Part shown: positions 1-9,263 of the stretch, in pieces
Layout: each line of letters opens with the position of its first letter
How positions within the stretch are numbered: the stretch's first letter is position 1
Origin: DASVEG01 sp035540495
GTDB lineage: Bacteria > Actinomycetota > Acidimicrobiia > Acidimicrobiales > CADCTF01
DNA length: 64,000 nucleotides
Assembly (NCBI GenBank): GCA_035540495.1
Contig: DATLGL010000047.1
Coordinates: forward strand, 1 to 64,000
Direction of reading: 5' to 3'
The notes under the pieces: generated by a model
Database searches by the model: none
Seen by the model: only the letters and a program-made list of their open reading frames with translations
What the model was told of the DNA's origin: nothing
Translations under genes and position numbers: made by a program

Positions 1-1
1 C

Positions 2-325
2 GGGCTGACCTACTCCGAGATGGGCCGCTTCGCCGTCGCCAGCGGTGACCCCGCCGGCACCAGCGACCCCGAAGAGGCGCTCAAGGGCGCCGACGGCAAG
101 CCCGTCGCCAACCCCCTCCGCAACGTCGCCTTCCAGGCCTCGGCGCTGCGCACCAGCCTCTACACCTCGATCATGGCCTTCAACGTCGCCGACCTGGTGA
201 TGGGCCTCGGCCTGATGATCGCGGTCACCGGCATCGCCGTCGGCGGACTCGGCTTCGCCCTCGCGGGCCTGGCCATCCCGACGCTGGCCCGCAAGGTCCA
301 CGTCGACCCCGTCGCCGCCCACTGA
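2..325 (+). CDS. C-terminal part of an unidentified membrane protein
   Basis: The reading frame is already open at base 2 and runs to TGA at 323-325, so the gene starts before the window. The visible 107 residues end in a hydrophobic hairpin with MGLGLMIAV and GLGFALAGLAIP, long enough for one or two membrane spans, followed by a short charged tail. The polar part before it has SGDPAGTSDPEE. I do not recognise the family. An internal ATG at 20 could be read as a start, but the open frame upstream argues that it is only an internal methionine. A strong hairpin terminator follows 28 nt after the stop. Confidence 0.55.
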   Translation, partial: GLTYSEMGRFAVASGDPAGTSDPEEALKGADGKPVANPLRNVAFQASALRTSLYTSIMAFNVADLVMGLGLMIAVTGIAVGGLGFALAGLAIPTLARKVHVDPVAAH

Positions 326-352
326 GCCGGCCACCAACCAACCTCCCCAACC

Positions 353-386
353 CGACGAAGCCCCCGCCACGGCGGGGGCTTCGTCG
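353..386. terminator. Bidirectional hairpin terminator
   Basis: A perfect 16-bp inverted repeat (353-368 with 371-386) with only 2 nt between the arms; in practice the top pairs would open to make the loop. It sits between two convergent genes that end at 325 and 422, so it can serve both strands. There is no long T-tract, as is usual in very GC-rich actinobacteria. Confidence 0.8.
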
Positions 387-421
387 CGTGCAGCCGCCCG
401 CGAGCCACCCGCCGAAGCCGA

Positions 422-1450
422 TTACTCGTTGAGAAGCGTCGCGGCGAGCAGGGTGAGGTCGTCGCGCAACGAGGAACCGGTGTGACGCTTGGCCGTCTCG
501 ACCAACTCGTCGAGACAGTCGGAGGCGTCCTGCGACACCTTGCACGAGAACAGGGGGTCGACGCCGAGGAACTCCCTCGCGGTGTTCCGCGCCTCGGTGA
601 GGCCGTCGGTGAAGATGAGGAGGCGCTCGCCCGGGAGGAGCGTGATCGCCTCCACCGTCACCGACGGCTTCAGCCCGAGCGGCGTCTGATACGACGAAGG
701 CTCGAGCGGCACGACCCCCGTCGCCTTCACCAGCATCGGGGGCGGGTGACCGAAGTTGGCGACCTCCACCCGTCCCCCCGCGCTGAACCGACAGACGACC
801 GCGGTGACGAACCCCTCGTCGTCGGTGGCGACGGATACTGCCTCGTCGAGATGCTCGCCAAGGTCGGCGAGGGTCGGCGCGCTGAAGACCGCACGCCGGA
901 ACGCAGCGAGCACCTCCGCCGCGGTGCGGACCGCGTGCAGTCCCTTTCCCTGGACATCGGCCACGAGCACGAGGATCGACCCGTCCGGGTGCAACGACAC
1001 GTCGTAGAGGTCGCCGCCCACACCGAACTCCGTCGTCGCCTCGTACCTGGCCGCGAACCCCCAGTTCTTCACCTGTGCGGGGGCGGGCCGAAGCAGCGCG
1101 TGCTGCGCCACCACCGCCACGGCCGTGACGTCGGCGAGACGGCGCTCCCTCTGGATCCGCTGGCGGGCGACGAAGAGGCTGAGAGCGGACGCAAGTGCGA
1201 GGGCGATGATGCGCACCGTCGCCTCCGCGGAACTGTCGTCGTTGTACCAGGCGAGCAACGCGGCAGCCGCCACCGCGAGGCCGCTGACCGCAGCGGTGCG
1301 AGGAACCGTCGACCCCGCTGACGCGAGGTACGGCCCGATGGCGAGGGTCCCGTAGAACGAGATCTCCCGTCCGAAGGCGGCGTCGGCGAGCACGAGGCCG
1401 AGCACGGCCGCGACCCCGGACGTCATCCACGCATCTCCCCGCCTGGCCAT
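422..1450 (-). CDS. Membrane-anchored SpoIIE/PP2C-type serine phosphatase
   Basis: 342 aa. The N-terminal 100 or so residues form about four hydrophobic segments, followed by an Arg-rich juxtamembrane helix (ARQRIQRERRL) and a C-terminal SpoIIE domain (PF07228 type). Family hallmarks are GVGGDLYDV, the metal-binding LVADVQGKGLHA, FTDGLTEARN and a terminal DDLTLLAA. Such enzymes dephosphorylate Ser/Thr sites on anti-sigma antagonists or other regulators. No STAS or anti-sigma gene lies nearby, so the target is unknown. Start: ATG at 1450 is preceded by a -10-like TACCTT 10 nt upstream, suggesting a leaderless mRNA. ATG 1426 has a GGGGAG ribosome-binding site and is the alternative. A still longer frame from 1549 would overlap the divergent gene. 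Confidence 0.85.
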   Translation of the reverse strand: MARRGDAWMTSGVAAVLGLVLADAAFGREISFYGTLAIGPYLASAGSTVPRTAAVSGLAVAAAALLAWYNDDSSAEATVRIIALALASALSLFVARQRIQRERRLADVTAVAVVAQHALLRPAPAQVKNWGFAARYEATTEFGVGGDLYDVSLHPDGSILVLVADVQGKGLHAVRTAAEVLAAFRRAVFSAPTLADLGEHLDEAVSVATDDEGFVTAVVCRFSAGGRVEVANFGHPPPMLVKATGVVPLEPSSYQTPLGLKPSVTVEAITLLPGERLLIFTDGLTEARNTAREFLGVDPLFSCKVSQDASDCLDELVETAKRHTGSSLRDDLTLLAATLLNE

Positions 1451-1460
1451 TGGTGGAGGA

Positions 1461-1466
1461 AAGGTA
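1461..1466 (-). promoter_or_regulatory. Putative -10 element (TACCTT) of the phosphatase gene
   Basis: TACCTT on the minus strand ends 10 nt before ATG 1450. It belongs to a set of TA(G/C)NNT boxes found at the same distance before many transcription-unit starts in this window. Confidence 0.4.
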
Positions 1467-1527
1467 GCGTGACGCGCCCCGTCCACCGAGTCGAACGAGC
1501 GGCACGTTTTGGTCAACACTGGCTGCC

Positions 1528-2010
1528 ATGTCGGAGGTGCGCGAGACACGGCTCCCAGGGGTCGGCGTCCGCTTGGAGTTCGAGACCGAAGGCGGCGAGC
1601 GCGTCGCGGTCATCGCTCATCGCAGCGGGCGGCGAGAACTGGTCGTCTACGACCGTGATGACCCTGACGCAGCAGGCACCGTCGTCCAGCTGACCACCGA
1701 CGACAGCCGCACCCTCTCGGAACTGCTCGGGGCGAGCCAGGTGAGCGAGGTGCTCACGGTCATGCGGCAACAGGTCGAGGGACTGGCGATCGAGTGGCTG
1801 ACCCTCACCGAAGCGTCGCCGTTCAAGGACGCCACGATCGCGGAGGGCGCATTCCGGACCCGCACGGGCACATCGATCGTTGCGGTGCTGCGCGGTGACA
1901 CGACGATTCCGGCTCCCGGGCCCGAGCACCGTTTCGAGCCGCACGACACCGTCGTGGCCGTGGGTACTCCCGAGGGGCTCGAGCAGCTCCGCCGGCTGCT
2001 GCTTCCTTGA
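1528..2010 (+). CDS. KhtT-like TrkA-C regulatory subunit of a K+/H+ antiporter
   Basis: 160 aa, soluble. The first half is a small alpha/beta domain. The C-terminal half resembles a TrkA-C (RCK-C) domain: ASPFKDATIAEGAF, then TSIVAVLRGDTTIPAPGPEH and HDTVVAVGTPEGLEQL. In the Bacillus KhtTU system a protein of this shape gates the antiporter KhtU in response to nucleotides and cations. The next gene is a KhtU-type antiporter whose TTG start overlaps this stop (TTGA at 2007-2010), which implies translational coupling and a shared complex. ATG 1528 is the first start that keeps the domain complete. Confidence 0.8.
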   Translation: MSEVRETRLPGVGVRLEFETEGGERVAVIAHRSGRRELVVYDRDDPDAAGTVVQLTTDDSRTLSELLGASQVSEVLTVMRQQVEGLAIEWLTLTEASPFKDATIAEGAFRTRTGTSIVAVLRGDTTIPAPGPEHRFEPHDTVVAVGTPEGLEQLRRLLLP

Positions 2011-3200
2011 GATCGGCACCACAGCCGCTGCTCGCTGCAGCAGGCGGCGACGCCGCCATAGCGTTCCTCGAGATCGGCGCGGTGGTGCTCGTGCTGTCGA
2101 TCCTCGCGAGGCTCGCGGCCCGGCTCGGCATCACCGCCATCCCCTTCTACCTCCTGGCCGGTCTCTTCGTCGGCGAAGGAGGATTCGCTCCTCTCGACGT
2201 GAGCGCCGACTTCATCTCGCTCGGCGCCGAGATCGGCGTGCTGCTCCTCCTGCTCACGCTCGGCCTCGAGTACACCGGCGACGAGCTCCGCCACGGCCTG
2301 CGCACCGGCGGACGAACGGGCGTGGTCGACGCGGTCTGCAACTTCACCCCGGGCTTCGCGCTCGGCCTGGTGCTCGGCTGGGACGCGACCACGGCGCTCC
2401 TGCTGGGCGGCGTGTGCTGGATCAGCTCGTCGGGTGTGATCGCCAAGGTGCTCGGCGACCTCGAGCGCCTCGGTAACCGTGAGACGCCACCCATCCTCAA
2501 CCTGCTCGTCATCGAGGACCTCGCGATGGCTGCGTACCTGCCCGTCGTCGGCGCGCTCGTCGTCGGCCGGACGTTCGGAGCGACCGCCGTGACCGTCGCC
2601 GTCGCCCTCACCGCGGTCTCGGTCATCCTCGTTGTCTCGTTGCGATGGGGCGGCCGGCTGTCGACGCTGCTCGATCCTGCGCCCGACGAATCGTTGCTGC
2701 TGGCGATCTTCGGCATCACCCTGCTCGTGGGAGGGCTGGCCGAGCAGGCCGAGGTGTCTGCCGCTATCGGGGCGTTCCTCGTCGGACTCACGCTGTCGGG
2801 ACCGGTGCAGGCTCGAGCAGGCGCTCTCATCGGCCCGCTGCGCGACCTCTTCGCGGCCTTGTTCTTCCTCTTCTTCTCCTTCCAGATCGACCCGAGGTCG
2901 ATCGTCACCGCCCTCCCGGCCGCGGTCGCTCTCCTCGTGATCGCAGGCGCAGGGAAGGTCGCGACCGGGTGGTACGCGGCGGCCGCGGTCGGTGTCGGAG
3001 TACGCGGCCGTGTGCGCGCCGGCACCGTGCTGATCGCGAGGGGCGAGTTCTCGATCGTCATCGCCAGCTTGGGTGCCGCCAGCGCCTACGGACGCGAGCT
3101 CGGCGCACTCGCCGCCGCCTTCGTCCTCCTCTCGGCAGTGGTCGGCCCCGTCACCACGAAGTTCGCCGACCGCCTCCCGTTGCCGCGGTTCGCCCGATGA
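2007..3200 (+). CDS. CPA2-family cation/proton antiporter (KhtU-like)
   Basis: 397 aa, with 11-13 hydrophobic segments typical of the Na+/H+ exchanger domain (PF00999). Characteristic stretches are FLEIGAVVLVLSILARLAARL, ITAIPFYLLAGLFVGEGG, a conserved acidic LVIEDLAMA and the C-terminal LIARGEFSIVIASLG seen in Kef/KhtU proteins. It lacks the C-terminal TrkA-N domain of KefB/C; the partner encoded just upstream supplies the regulatory domain. The start is TTG 2007, overlapping the previous stop. It probably exports K+ (or another monovalent cation) for protons across the plasma membrane. Substrate is inferred from family and neighbour only. Confidence 0.85.
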   Translation: MRSAPQPLLAAAGGDAAIAFLEIGAVVLVLSILARLAARLGITAIPFYLLAGLFVGEGGFAPLDVSADFISLGAEIGVLLLLLTLGLEYTGDELRHGLRTGGRTGVVDAVCNFTPGFALGLVLGWDATTALLLGGVCWISSSGVIAKVLGDLERLGNRETPPILNLLVIEDLAMAAYLPVVGALVVGRTFGATAVTVAVALTAVSVILVVSLRWGGRLSTLLDPAPDESLLLAIFGITLLVGGLAEQAEVSAAIGAFLVGLTLSGPVQARAGALIGPLRDLFAALFFLFFSFQIDPRSIVTALPAAVALLVIAGAGKVATGWYAAAAVGVGVRGRVRAGTVLIARGEFSIVIASLGAASAYGRELGALAAAFVLLSAVVGPVTTKFADRLPLPRFAR

Positions 3201-3652
3201 GTCGCCTGCTCGTGGTGCACCACACGCCGTCGCCGAACGTGCACGCGATGGTCGACGCCGTCGTCCGTGGTGCGCGGACCGACGACGTGGAGGACGTCGA
3301 GGTCGTGGTGCGGCCCGCCCTCGTGTGCTCTGCCACCGAGGTGCTCGAAGCCGACGGCTACCTCCTGGGGACGCCGGCCAACCTGGGCTACATGAGCGGT
3401 GCGTTGAAGCACTTCTTCGACACGATCTACTACCCGTGCCTCGACGCCACCGTCGGACGCCCGTTCGGGTCGTTCCTCCACGGCAACGATGACGTCGCCG
3501 GCGCCCAGCGGGCGATCGAGAAGATCGTGACCGGTCTGCGGTGGAGGCGGGTCGCAACCGATGTCGTCGTCACCGGCCACCCAGCACGCGACGACCTCGA
3601 CCGCTGCTGGGAGCTCGGAGCGACGCTCGCGGCGACCGTCGCTTCGAAATGA
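3197..3652 (+). CDS. Flavodoxin-like / NADPH-dependent FMN reductase family protein
   Basis: 151 aa. Starts at ATG 3197 in an ATGA overlap with the antiporter stop. N-terminal LLVVHHTPSPNVHAMVDAV matches the phosphate-binding loop of flavodoxin-fold proteins, and ADGYLLGTPANLGYMSGALKHFFD is the typical second FMN-contacting loop (family pattern GTPxNxGxMSG). It probably binds FMN and acts as a quinone or small-molecule reductase. Placement directly behind a Kef-type antiporter recalls KefF/KefG, flavoproteins that activate Kef antiporters, so an ancillary subunit role is a reasonable inference. Confidence 0.7.
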   Translation: MSRLLVVHHTPSPNVHAMVDAVVRGARTDDVEDVEVVVRPALVCSATEVLEADGYLLGTPANLGYMSGALKHFFDTIYYPCLDATVGRPFGSFLHGNDDVAGAQRAIEKIVTGLRWRRVATDVVVTGHPARDDLDRCWELGATLAATVASK

Positions 3653-3653
3653 C

Positions 3654-3668
3654 TGCACGGGCCGTGCA
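3654..3668. promoter_or_regulatory. Operator-like palindrome upstream of the SDR gene
   Basis: TGCACGG and CCGTGCA face each other around one base, a perfect 7-bp dyad. It lies 4 nt upstream of the -10-like TAGAGT and 16 nt from the start codon, a good position for a repressor. Confidence 0.4.
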
Positions 3669-3672
3669 CAAA

Positions 3673-3678
3673 TAGAGT
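3673..3678 (+). promoter_or_regulatory. Putative -10 element (TAGAGT) of the SDR gene
   Basis: TAGAGT ends 6 nt before ATG 3685. At that distance transcription would begin at or next to the start codon, giving a leaderless mRNA. Confidence 0.45.
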
Positions 3679-3684
3679 GCCGCC

Positions 3685-4470
3685 ATGCCCATGGATCTGA
3701 ACGGGACTTCGTCCATCGTCACCGGCGGTGCTTCCGGACTCGGCGAGTCCACTGCCCGCCTCCTCGCTGCCCGCGGCGCCAAGGTCGTCGTCCTCGACAT
3801 GAACGAGGAGAAGGGGAACAAGGTCGCGTCGGACATCGGCGGCGCCTTCGTCAAGGCCGACGTGACCAACACCGAAGAGGTCACCCAGGCGTGCGAGACC
3901 GCCCTGGAGATGGGTCCCCTCCGCAGCCTCGTGACCGCCGCCGGCATCGGCATGGCCACCCGGACGATCGGCAAGGACGGGTCGTACGACTCCGCCCACA
4001 ACCTCGACCTCTTCCGCCGGGTGCTCGAGATCAACCTCGTCGGCACGTTCAACTGCGTGCGGCTCGCTGCATCGGCCATGAGCCGGACCGAGCCCGTCGA
4101 CGAAGACGGGTCGCGCGGTGCGATCGTCACCGTGTCGTCGGTCGCCGGCCTCGAAGGCCAGATCGGCCAGGTGAGCTACTCGGCATCGAAGGGCGGCGTG
4201 ATCGGCATGGTGCATCCGATGGCCCGCGACCTGGCTGTCGTCGGCATCCGGGTCAACTGCATCGCGCCGGGCCTCATCGACACCCCGATCTACGGCCAGG
4301 GGGAGGGCTCGGAGGCGTTCAAGGAGAACCTCCGGCGCGACGTGCTGTTCCCGAAGCGACTCGGCACCGCAGACGAGTTCGCCACGATGGCGCTCGAGCT
4401 CATCACCAACACCTACATGAACATGCAGACCATCCGGGTCGACGGAGGCATCCGCTTCCAGCCCAAGTAG
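3685..4470 (+). CDS. Short-chain dehydrogenase/reductase (HSD10 / 3-hydroxyacyl-CoA dehydrogenase type II-like)
   Basis: 261 aa, classical SDR. The cofactor motif TGGASGLG is at residues 13-20, the NxG-type motif appears as TAAGIG, a Ser lies in the VSS segment near 151-152, and the catalytic YxxxK is Tyr165/Lys169 (YSASK). An Asp after the second strand (VLDMNEEKG) points to NAD+ rather than NADP+. Overall layout resembles type II 3-hydroxyacyl-CoA dehydrogenases that act in beta-oxidation or branched-chain amino-acid breakdown, though substrate cannot be fixed from sequence. It has its own putative promoter and operator-like dyad, and is separate from the antiporter operon. Confidence 0.8.
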   Translation: MPMDLNGTSSIVTGGASGLGESTARLLAARGAKVVVLDMNEEKGNKVASDIGGAFVKADVTNTEEVTQACETALEMGPLRSLVTAAGIGMATRTIGKDGSYDSAHNLDLFRRVLEINLVGTFNCVRLAASAMSRTEPVDEDGSRGAIVTVSSVAGLEGQIGQVSYSASKGGVIGMVHPMARDLAVVGIRVNCIAPGLIDTPIYGQGEGSEAFKENLRRDVLFPKRLGTADEFATMALELITNTYMNMQTIRVDGGIRFQPK

Positions 4471-4521
4471 GTCGGACGTACGCCGCGTTTGCGTCGCCTC
4501 CCCCGAGGGGACGCAGGAGGC

Positions 4522-5463
<942 letters not shown>

Positions 5464-5472
5464 AACATGAAG

Positions 5473-6912
5473 TCACGGGCGCCCCGACTCGAGACCCGGA
5501 TCGAGCGGGTCCGGCACGAGGCCCAGCGGCGACGGGACGAGCTCCTCTGCGTCGGCCGCGTCTGACGTCCTGATCCGTCGAGCGCTGACGTTGCCGGCCA
5601 CAGCGGCTGCGGTGGCGAGACCGAACGCGACGGCCAATCCGGGAAGGAGGCGTCCCGATCGGTCGGCTGCAGCGACGGCCGCGCCGGCCAGTCCTGTCCC
5701 CATGGCGATGCAGATCTGCTCGGCGAGCTGGAGCGACGAGCTGGCCCGCCCTTCCTCGCCGACGGCCGCCTCGGCGAGCACGATCAGCGACAGCCCGCTG
5801 TAGACCATCCCCATCCCGAGGCCGGCGACCGCCCAGGTGACGACGGCGAGGCCCACCGGGACCTCGTCGAACACCAACAGCAGCGTCGAGGCGATGCCGG
5901 CGACGAGCACGCCGAGCCCGGCGACGACCAAGGTGCGGCGTCCCCACACGTGTCCGCGCTTGTCCTGCAGCCACGCGCCGGCTGTCCACGTGAGGGTCGA
6001 GACGGTGAGGGCGATGCCGGCGAACGTGGCCGGCTGGTCGCGCAGCTCGGTGAGCGTGAGCGGAAGGAACGCCTGAGCGGTGAAGAAGGCGAGCGTCGTC
6101 ATGCCGCGGGTCGCCACGGCGGCGGGTATGCCGGGCGCAGCGCGCACCGTGCCGGGAGGGAGGAGGCGGCGAAGCGGCTGCACCGCCGCCACGATCCCAA
6201 CGATCACGAACGGCGCGCCGAGCAGCGTGCCGTTGTTGAGGCCGCCGACCACGAACGCGGCCGCGAGCGCGAGCAGCATCGCGAACGGCACCGTGCGCCG
6301 ATCGCGTTCCGGTACCGACTCCGACGGCGGCGGGCCGAGGCGGAGCAGCGCGGGCGCGGTGAGGGCCGCGTTCACCGGCACCAGCGGGAGCACGCCGAAG
6401 AACACCCACCGCCAACCGATCGACTCGGCCACGGCACCGCTGACCGCGGGCCCGATGAGACCCGGAACCACCCAGGCGGTCGAGAGGAGGGCGAACATCC
6501 GCGCCCGCGCCCGTTCCTCGAACGCGCGGCCGATCGAGGCGTAGACGACGGCCGGCACCGCGCCCACGCCGAGTCCCTGGACGAAGCGAGCGGCGACGAG
6601 GATTTTCATCGTCGGCGCGAGCCCGGCCACCACGATGCCCGCCGTGAAGAGGAGCAACCCGCCGACGAACGCGCGGCCTGGACCGTCCCGGTCGACGCGC
6701 CCTCCCGCCAGCGCGATGCCGACGAGGCTGCCAAGGAGCGCTGCCGTGAAGGTCCAGCCGTAGAGGTTCACCCCGTCGAGGTCGCGCGCCACGACGGGCA
6801 TGGCCGTCGAGACGCCGAGGTTCTCGAACGCGAGCATCGTGATGGTCAGCACGAGCCCGAGCGAGAGTCCCCGCCGTTCCGCGCTCCAGACGCCGGTGCC
6901 CTCGCCGCTCAC
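5473..6912 (-). CDS. MFS transporter (drug-efflux type, about 14 spans)
   Basis: About 479 aa of mostly hydrophobic sequence. The start of the first helix region (TITMLAFENLGVSTAMPVVARDL) and the loop GRVDRDGPGRAF are typical of DHA2-like drug/proton antiporters, as is the FVQGLGVGAVPAVVYASIGRAF segment after helix 4. It should export small molecules using the proton gradient; substrate unknown. Start: the first in-frame GTG that removes a non-hydrophobic Arg/Pro-rich lead is 6912. It is separated by only 53 nt from the divergent YihY/BrkB gene, so the two promoters overlap. The stop lies 9 nt from the convergent metallopeptidase stop. Confidence 0.8.
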   Translation of the reverse strand: MSGEGTGVWSAERRGLSLGLVLTITMLAFENLGVSTAMPVVARDLDGVNLYGWTFTAALLGSLVGIALAGGRVDRDGPGRAFVGGLLLFTAGIVVAGLAPTMKILVAARFVQGLGVGAVPAVVYASIGRAFEERARARMFALLSTAWVVPGLIGPAVSGAVAESIGWRWVFFGVLPLVPVNAALTAPALLRLGPPPSESVPERDRRTVPFAMLLALAAAFVVGGLNNGTLLGAPFVIVGIVAAVQPLRRLLPPGTVRAAPGIPAAVATRGMTTLAFFTAQAFLPLTLTELRDQPATFAGIALTVSTLTWTAGAWLQDKRGHVWGRRTLVVAGLGVLVAGIASTLLLVFDEVPVGLAVVTWAVAGLGMGMVYSGLSLIVLAEAAVGEEGRASSSLQLAEQICIAMGTGLAGAAVAAADRSGRLLPGLAVAFGLATAAAVAGNVSARRIRTSDAADAEELVPSPLGLVPDPLDPGLESGRP

Positions 6913-6965
6913 CCGCTCAACGATGGCACGTGTGCGCGAATTCGATGACGGGTACTTCCGTCGCC

Positions 6966-8105
6966 ATGCCCGGGCCTGGCAAGAGCGCCGACAAGGAGGC
7001 GCGCGTCGCGTCCGGAGGCACGATCGGCGAGCTGCTCGGTGGTGCGCTCGCCGCCATCGCGGTGGGTGCGGCCGGGGCGAAGGCGGTGAGGGACCGCGTT
7101 CGTGCCCGCGAAGGCTCGCCAGCAGCACCGGCGGATCGCGTCGTCGACCTCCGGGTGCCGGACGTCGCGGAAGGCACCGACCACGAGCGGGCCGAGGCGA
7201 AGCCGGGCGGCTTCAAGGCGAAGCTGGTGGCGACGGGTGAGCGGTTCAAGCCGCTCGGGGTGGCGCTGAAGCTGCAGGAGCGCTACGGCGACCTGCACGG
7301 CAACAACCTCGCGGCGTCCGTCACCTTCTCGGCCTTCGTGTCGTTGCTGCCGCTGCTGCTGGTGATCGTGTCGATCGTCGGATTCATCGCAGGTGGAGGA
7401 ACAGACGTCGCAGGGCGGATCATCGGCGAGCTCGGGCTCACGGGCGACGCCGCCACCGCCGTGACCGACGCGGTGGAGGCAGCGGAGGGCAGCAAGCGCG
7501 TCGCCGGCCCGATCGGTCTTGCCGGTCTGCTGTGGTCGGGCCTCGGTCTCGTCGCAGCGCTGCAGTACGCCTACAACCAGGTGTGGCAGGTGGAGGAGCG
7601 CGGGATCAAGGACAAGGCCGTCGGCATCCTCTGGCTCGGCGGCGCCGCGGTGCTGTTCGTCGGCGCCGCGGCGATCACCACGGTGCTGCGCTGGCTCCCC
7701 GGCGCGCTGGCCCCGCTCGGCATCGTCGTCGCCCTCGCCGTCAACCTCGCGCTCTGGATCTGGACGTCGAAGGTCCTGCCGAACACCGACCTGCCGGTGA
7801 GGGCCGTCCTGCCCGGAGCGATCTTCGCTGCCATCGGCTTCGAGGTCCTCAAGGCGCTCGGCGCCTACTACGTCCCCCGCACGGTCGCGAACTCGTCGCA
7901 GTTGTACGGGAGCCTCGGCGTCGTGTTCGCGATCCTCGCCTGGTTGTTCTTCTTCGGTCGCCTGATCGTCTACTCGGCGGTGCTCAACGTCGTCATGTGG
8001 GAGCGCAAGGAGGGCACCGTGACGGTGGTGACCCAGGTGCCCCGCCAACCGGGTGCCGACCGGGGCGAGGAAGTGACGCGCATGGGCCGCCTCGAGCACG
8101 CCTAG
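6966..8105 (+). CDS. YihY/virulence factor BrkB family membrane protein
   Basis: 379 aa from ATG 6966. The first 80 residues are soluble with a small Gly-rich segment. The membrane domain has about six spans (PF03631), starting with the amphipathic YGDLHGNNLAASVTFSAFVSL, a family signature. Further on is NSSQLYGSLGVVFAILAWLFFFGRLIVYSAVLN, also typical. Function of the family is not established; it has been wrongly called ribonuclease BN. GTG 6930 and ATG 6945 are alternative starts. The stop TAG shares the palindrome CCTAGCTAGG (8101-8110) with the convergent thiH stop. Confidence 0.85.
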   Translation: MPGPGKSADKEARVASGGTIGELLGGALAAIAVGAAGAKAVRDRVRAREGSPAAPADRVVDLRVPDVAEGTDHERAEAKPGGFKAKLVATGERFKPLGVALKLQERYGDLHGNNLAASVTFSAFVSLLPLLLVIVSIVGFIAGGGTDVAGRIIGELGLTGDAATAVTDAVEAAEGSKRVAGPIGLAGLLWSGLGLVAALQYAYNQVWQVEERGIKDKAVGILWLGGAAVLFVGAAAITTVLRWLPGALAPLGIVVALAVNLALWIWTSKVLPNTDLPVRAVLPGAIFAAIGFEVLKALGAYYVPRTVANSSQLYGSLGVVFAILAWLFFFGRLIVYSAVLNVVMWERKEGTVTVVTQVPRQPGADRGEEVTRMGRLEHA

Positions 8106-9263
8106 CTAGGTGCGTTCCCAGTCCTTCCACACCGGGTCGTAGCCCGCGCCTCGCAGGACGTGTGCGATCTCTGCCGGCGTCCGGGTGTCAGCCACCTCGA
8201 ACTGCTGCTCGGCGTCGCTCGGCGCGGCGTAACCGCCGGGTTCGGTGTGCGACCCGGCCGACATGTGGGTGACGCCGAGACGAAGCACCGCGTCCCGGAA
8301 CGCGGGTGACTCCCGTGTCGACAGCACGACACCGACGTCCGGCAGCGTCAGGCGGAGCGCGCAGAGGGTCTGCACGAACGCGACATCGTCGACCGGGTCC
8401 GCCGGCTCGAAGCCTCCGGCCGCGGGACGCAGGCGGGGGAGCGAGACCGTCACCTCCGAGCGCCACCACCGGCGGACGAGGGCCCTCGCGTGTGCGGCGA
8501 CGGCGATGGCCTCGATGCGCCAGTCGTCGTGCAGCCCGAGCAGCGCCGCGATCCCGAGCCGGCGCATGCCGGCTTCTGCGCCTCGATCGGGCGCTGCGAG
8601 ACGCCAGTCGTAGTTCCGCTTCTTGCCCTTGAGGTGGACGTCGGCGTAGGTCGTCCGGTCGTAGGTCTCCTGGTAGACGACGAGCCCGTCGCAGCCGGCT
8701 TCCACGAGGCGGCGGTACGTGCCGGTGTCCCAGACCTGTACCTCCATCGACAGCGACGGCACGTGCGGCGCGAGCCGGCGAGCGCACTCGACGAGGTAGT
8801 CCTTGCTGACGATGCGGGCGTGCTCGCCGGCCACGAGCAACAGGTGGCGGAAGCCCCGCCTGGTCAGTTCGAGCGCCTCCTCGACGACCTCCTCCGGCGT
8901 GAGTGTGCGCCGCGCGATCTCGTTCCCTGCGGAGAAGCCGCAGTAGGTGCACGTCGACACGCACTCGTTCGACAGGTAGAGCGGCGCGAAGAGGTGGATC
9001 GTCCGGCCGAAACGACGAACCGTCGTGTCGTGGGCGAGCCGGGCCATGTCCTCGAGACGTGCGGTGGCGGCAGGCGACAGGAGGACGGCGAAGTCGTCGA
9101 GCGTGCGGCGCTGGCGGCGGAGGGAGCGCTCGACGTCGGCGTCGGTCGCCCGGTCGACGAGGGCACGCAGCGCGTGGAGGTCGGTTGCGAGGAGGTCGGC
9201 GGCCGCGGTGCCGTCGGGGACCCCTTCGGGTCGCGACTCGAGCTCGATCGGAGTGAAGGTCAC
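8106..9263 (-). CDS. thiH: 2-iminoacetate synthase (tyrosine lyase) ThiH
   Basis: 385 aa radical-SAM enzyme that splits L-tyrosine to 2-iminoacetate (dehydroglycine) and p-cresol, feeding the thiazole ring of thiamine. The iron-sulfur motif CVSTCTYC has Cys101, Cys105 and Cys108. Other family features are FAPLYLSNEC just before the cluster, the LVAGE segment and a C-terminal MSAGSHTEPGGY. Start is GTG 9263, in a GTGA overlap with the thiG stop, so the two are co-translated. Most actinobacteria use the oxygen-dependent glycine oxidase ThiO for this step, so ThiH is noteworthy here. Confidence 0.93.
   Translation of the reverse strand: MTFTPIELESRPEGVPDGTAAADLLATDLHALRALVDRATDADVERSLRRQRRTLDDFAVLLSPAATARLEDMARLAHDTTVRRFGRTIHLFAPLYLSNECVSTCTYCGFSAGNEIARRTLTPEEVVEEALELTRRGFRHLLLVAGEHARIVSKDYLVECARRLAPHVPSLSMEVQVWDTGTYRRLVEAGCDGLVVYQETYDRTTYADVHLKGKKRNYDWRLAAPDRGAEAGMRRLGIAALLGLHDDWRIEAIAVAAHARALVRRWWRSEVTVSLPRLRPAAGGFEPADPVDDVAFVQTLCALRLTLPDVGVVLSTRESPAFRDAVLRLGVTHMSAGSHTEPGGYAAPSDAEQQFEVADTRTPAEIAHVLRGAGYDPVWKDWERT

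Noticed and set aside
225..1613. A 462-codon open frame on the minus strand and others like it antisense to real genes (for example 1647-3557 and 3430-5373)
   Set aside because: They are Arg/Gly/His-rich shadow frames caused by high GC at third codon positions of the true genes; no domain or start context supports them.
8106..8110. CCTAGCTAGG palindrome as a regulatory site
   Set aside because: It is made of the two overlapping convergent TAG stop codons and needs no further explanation.
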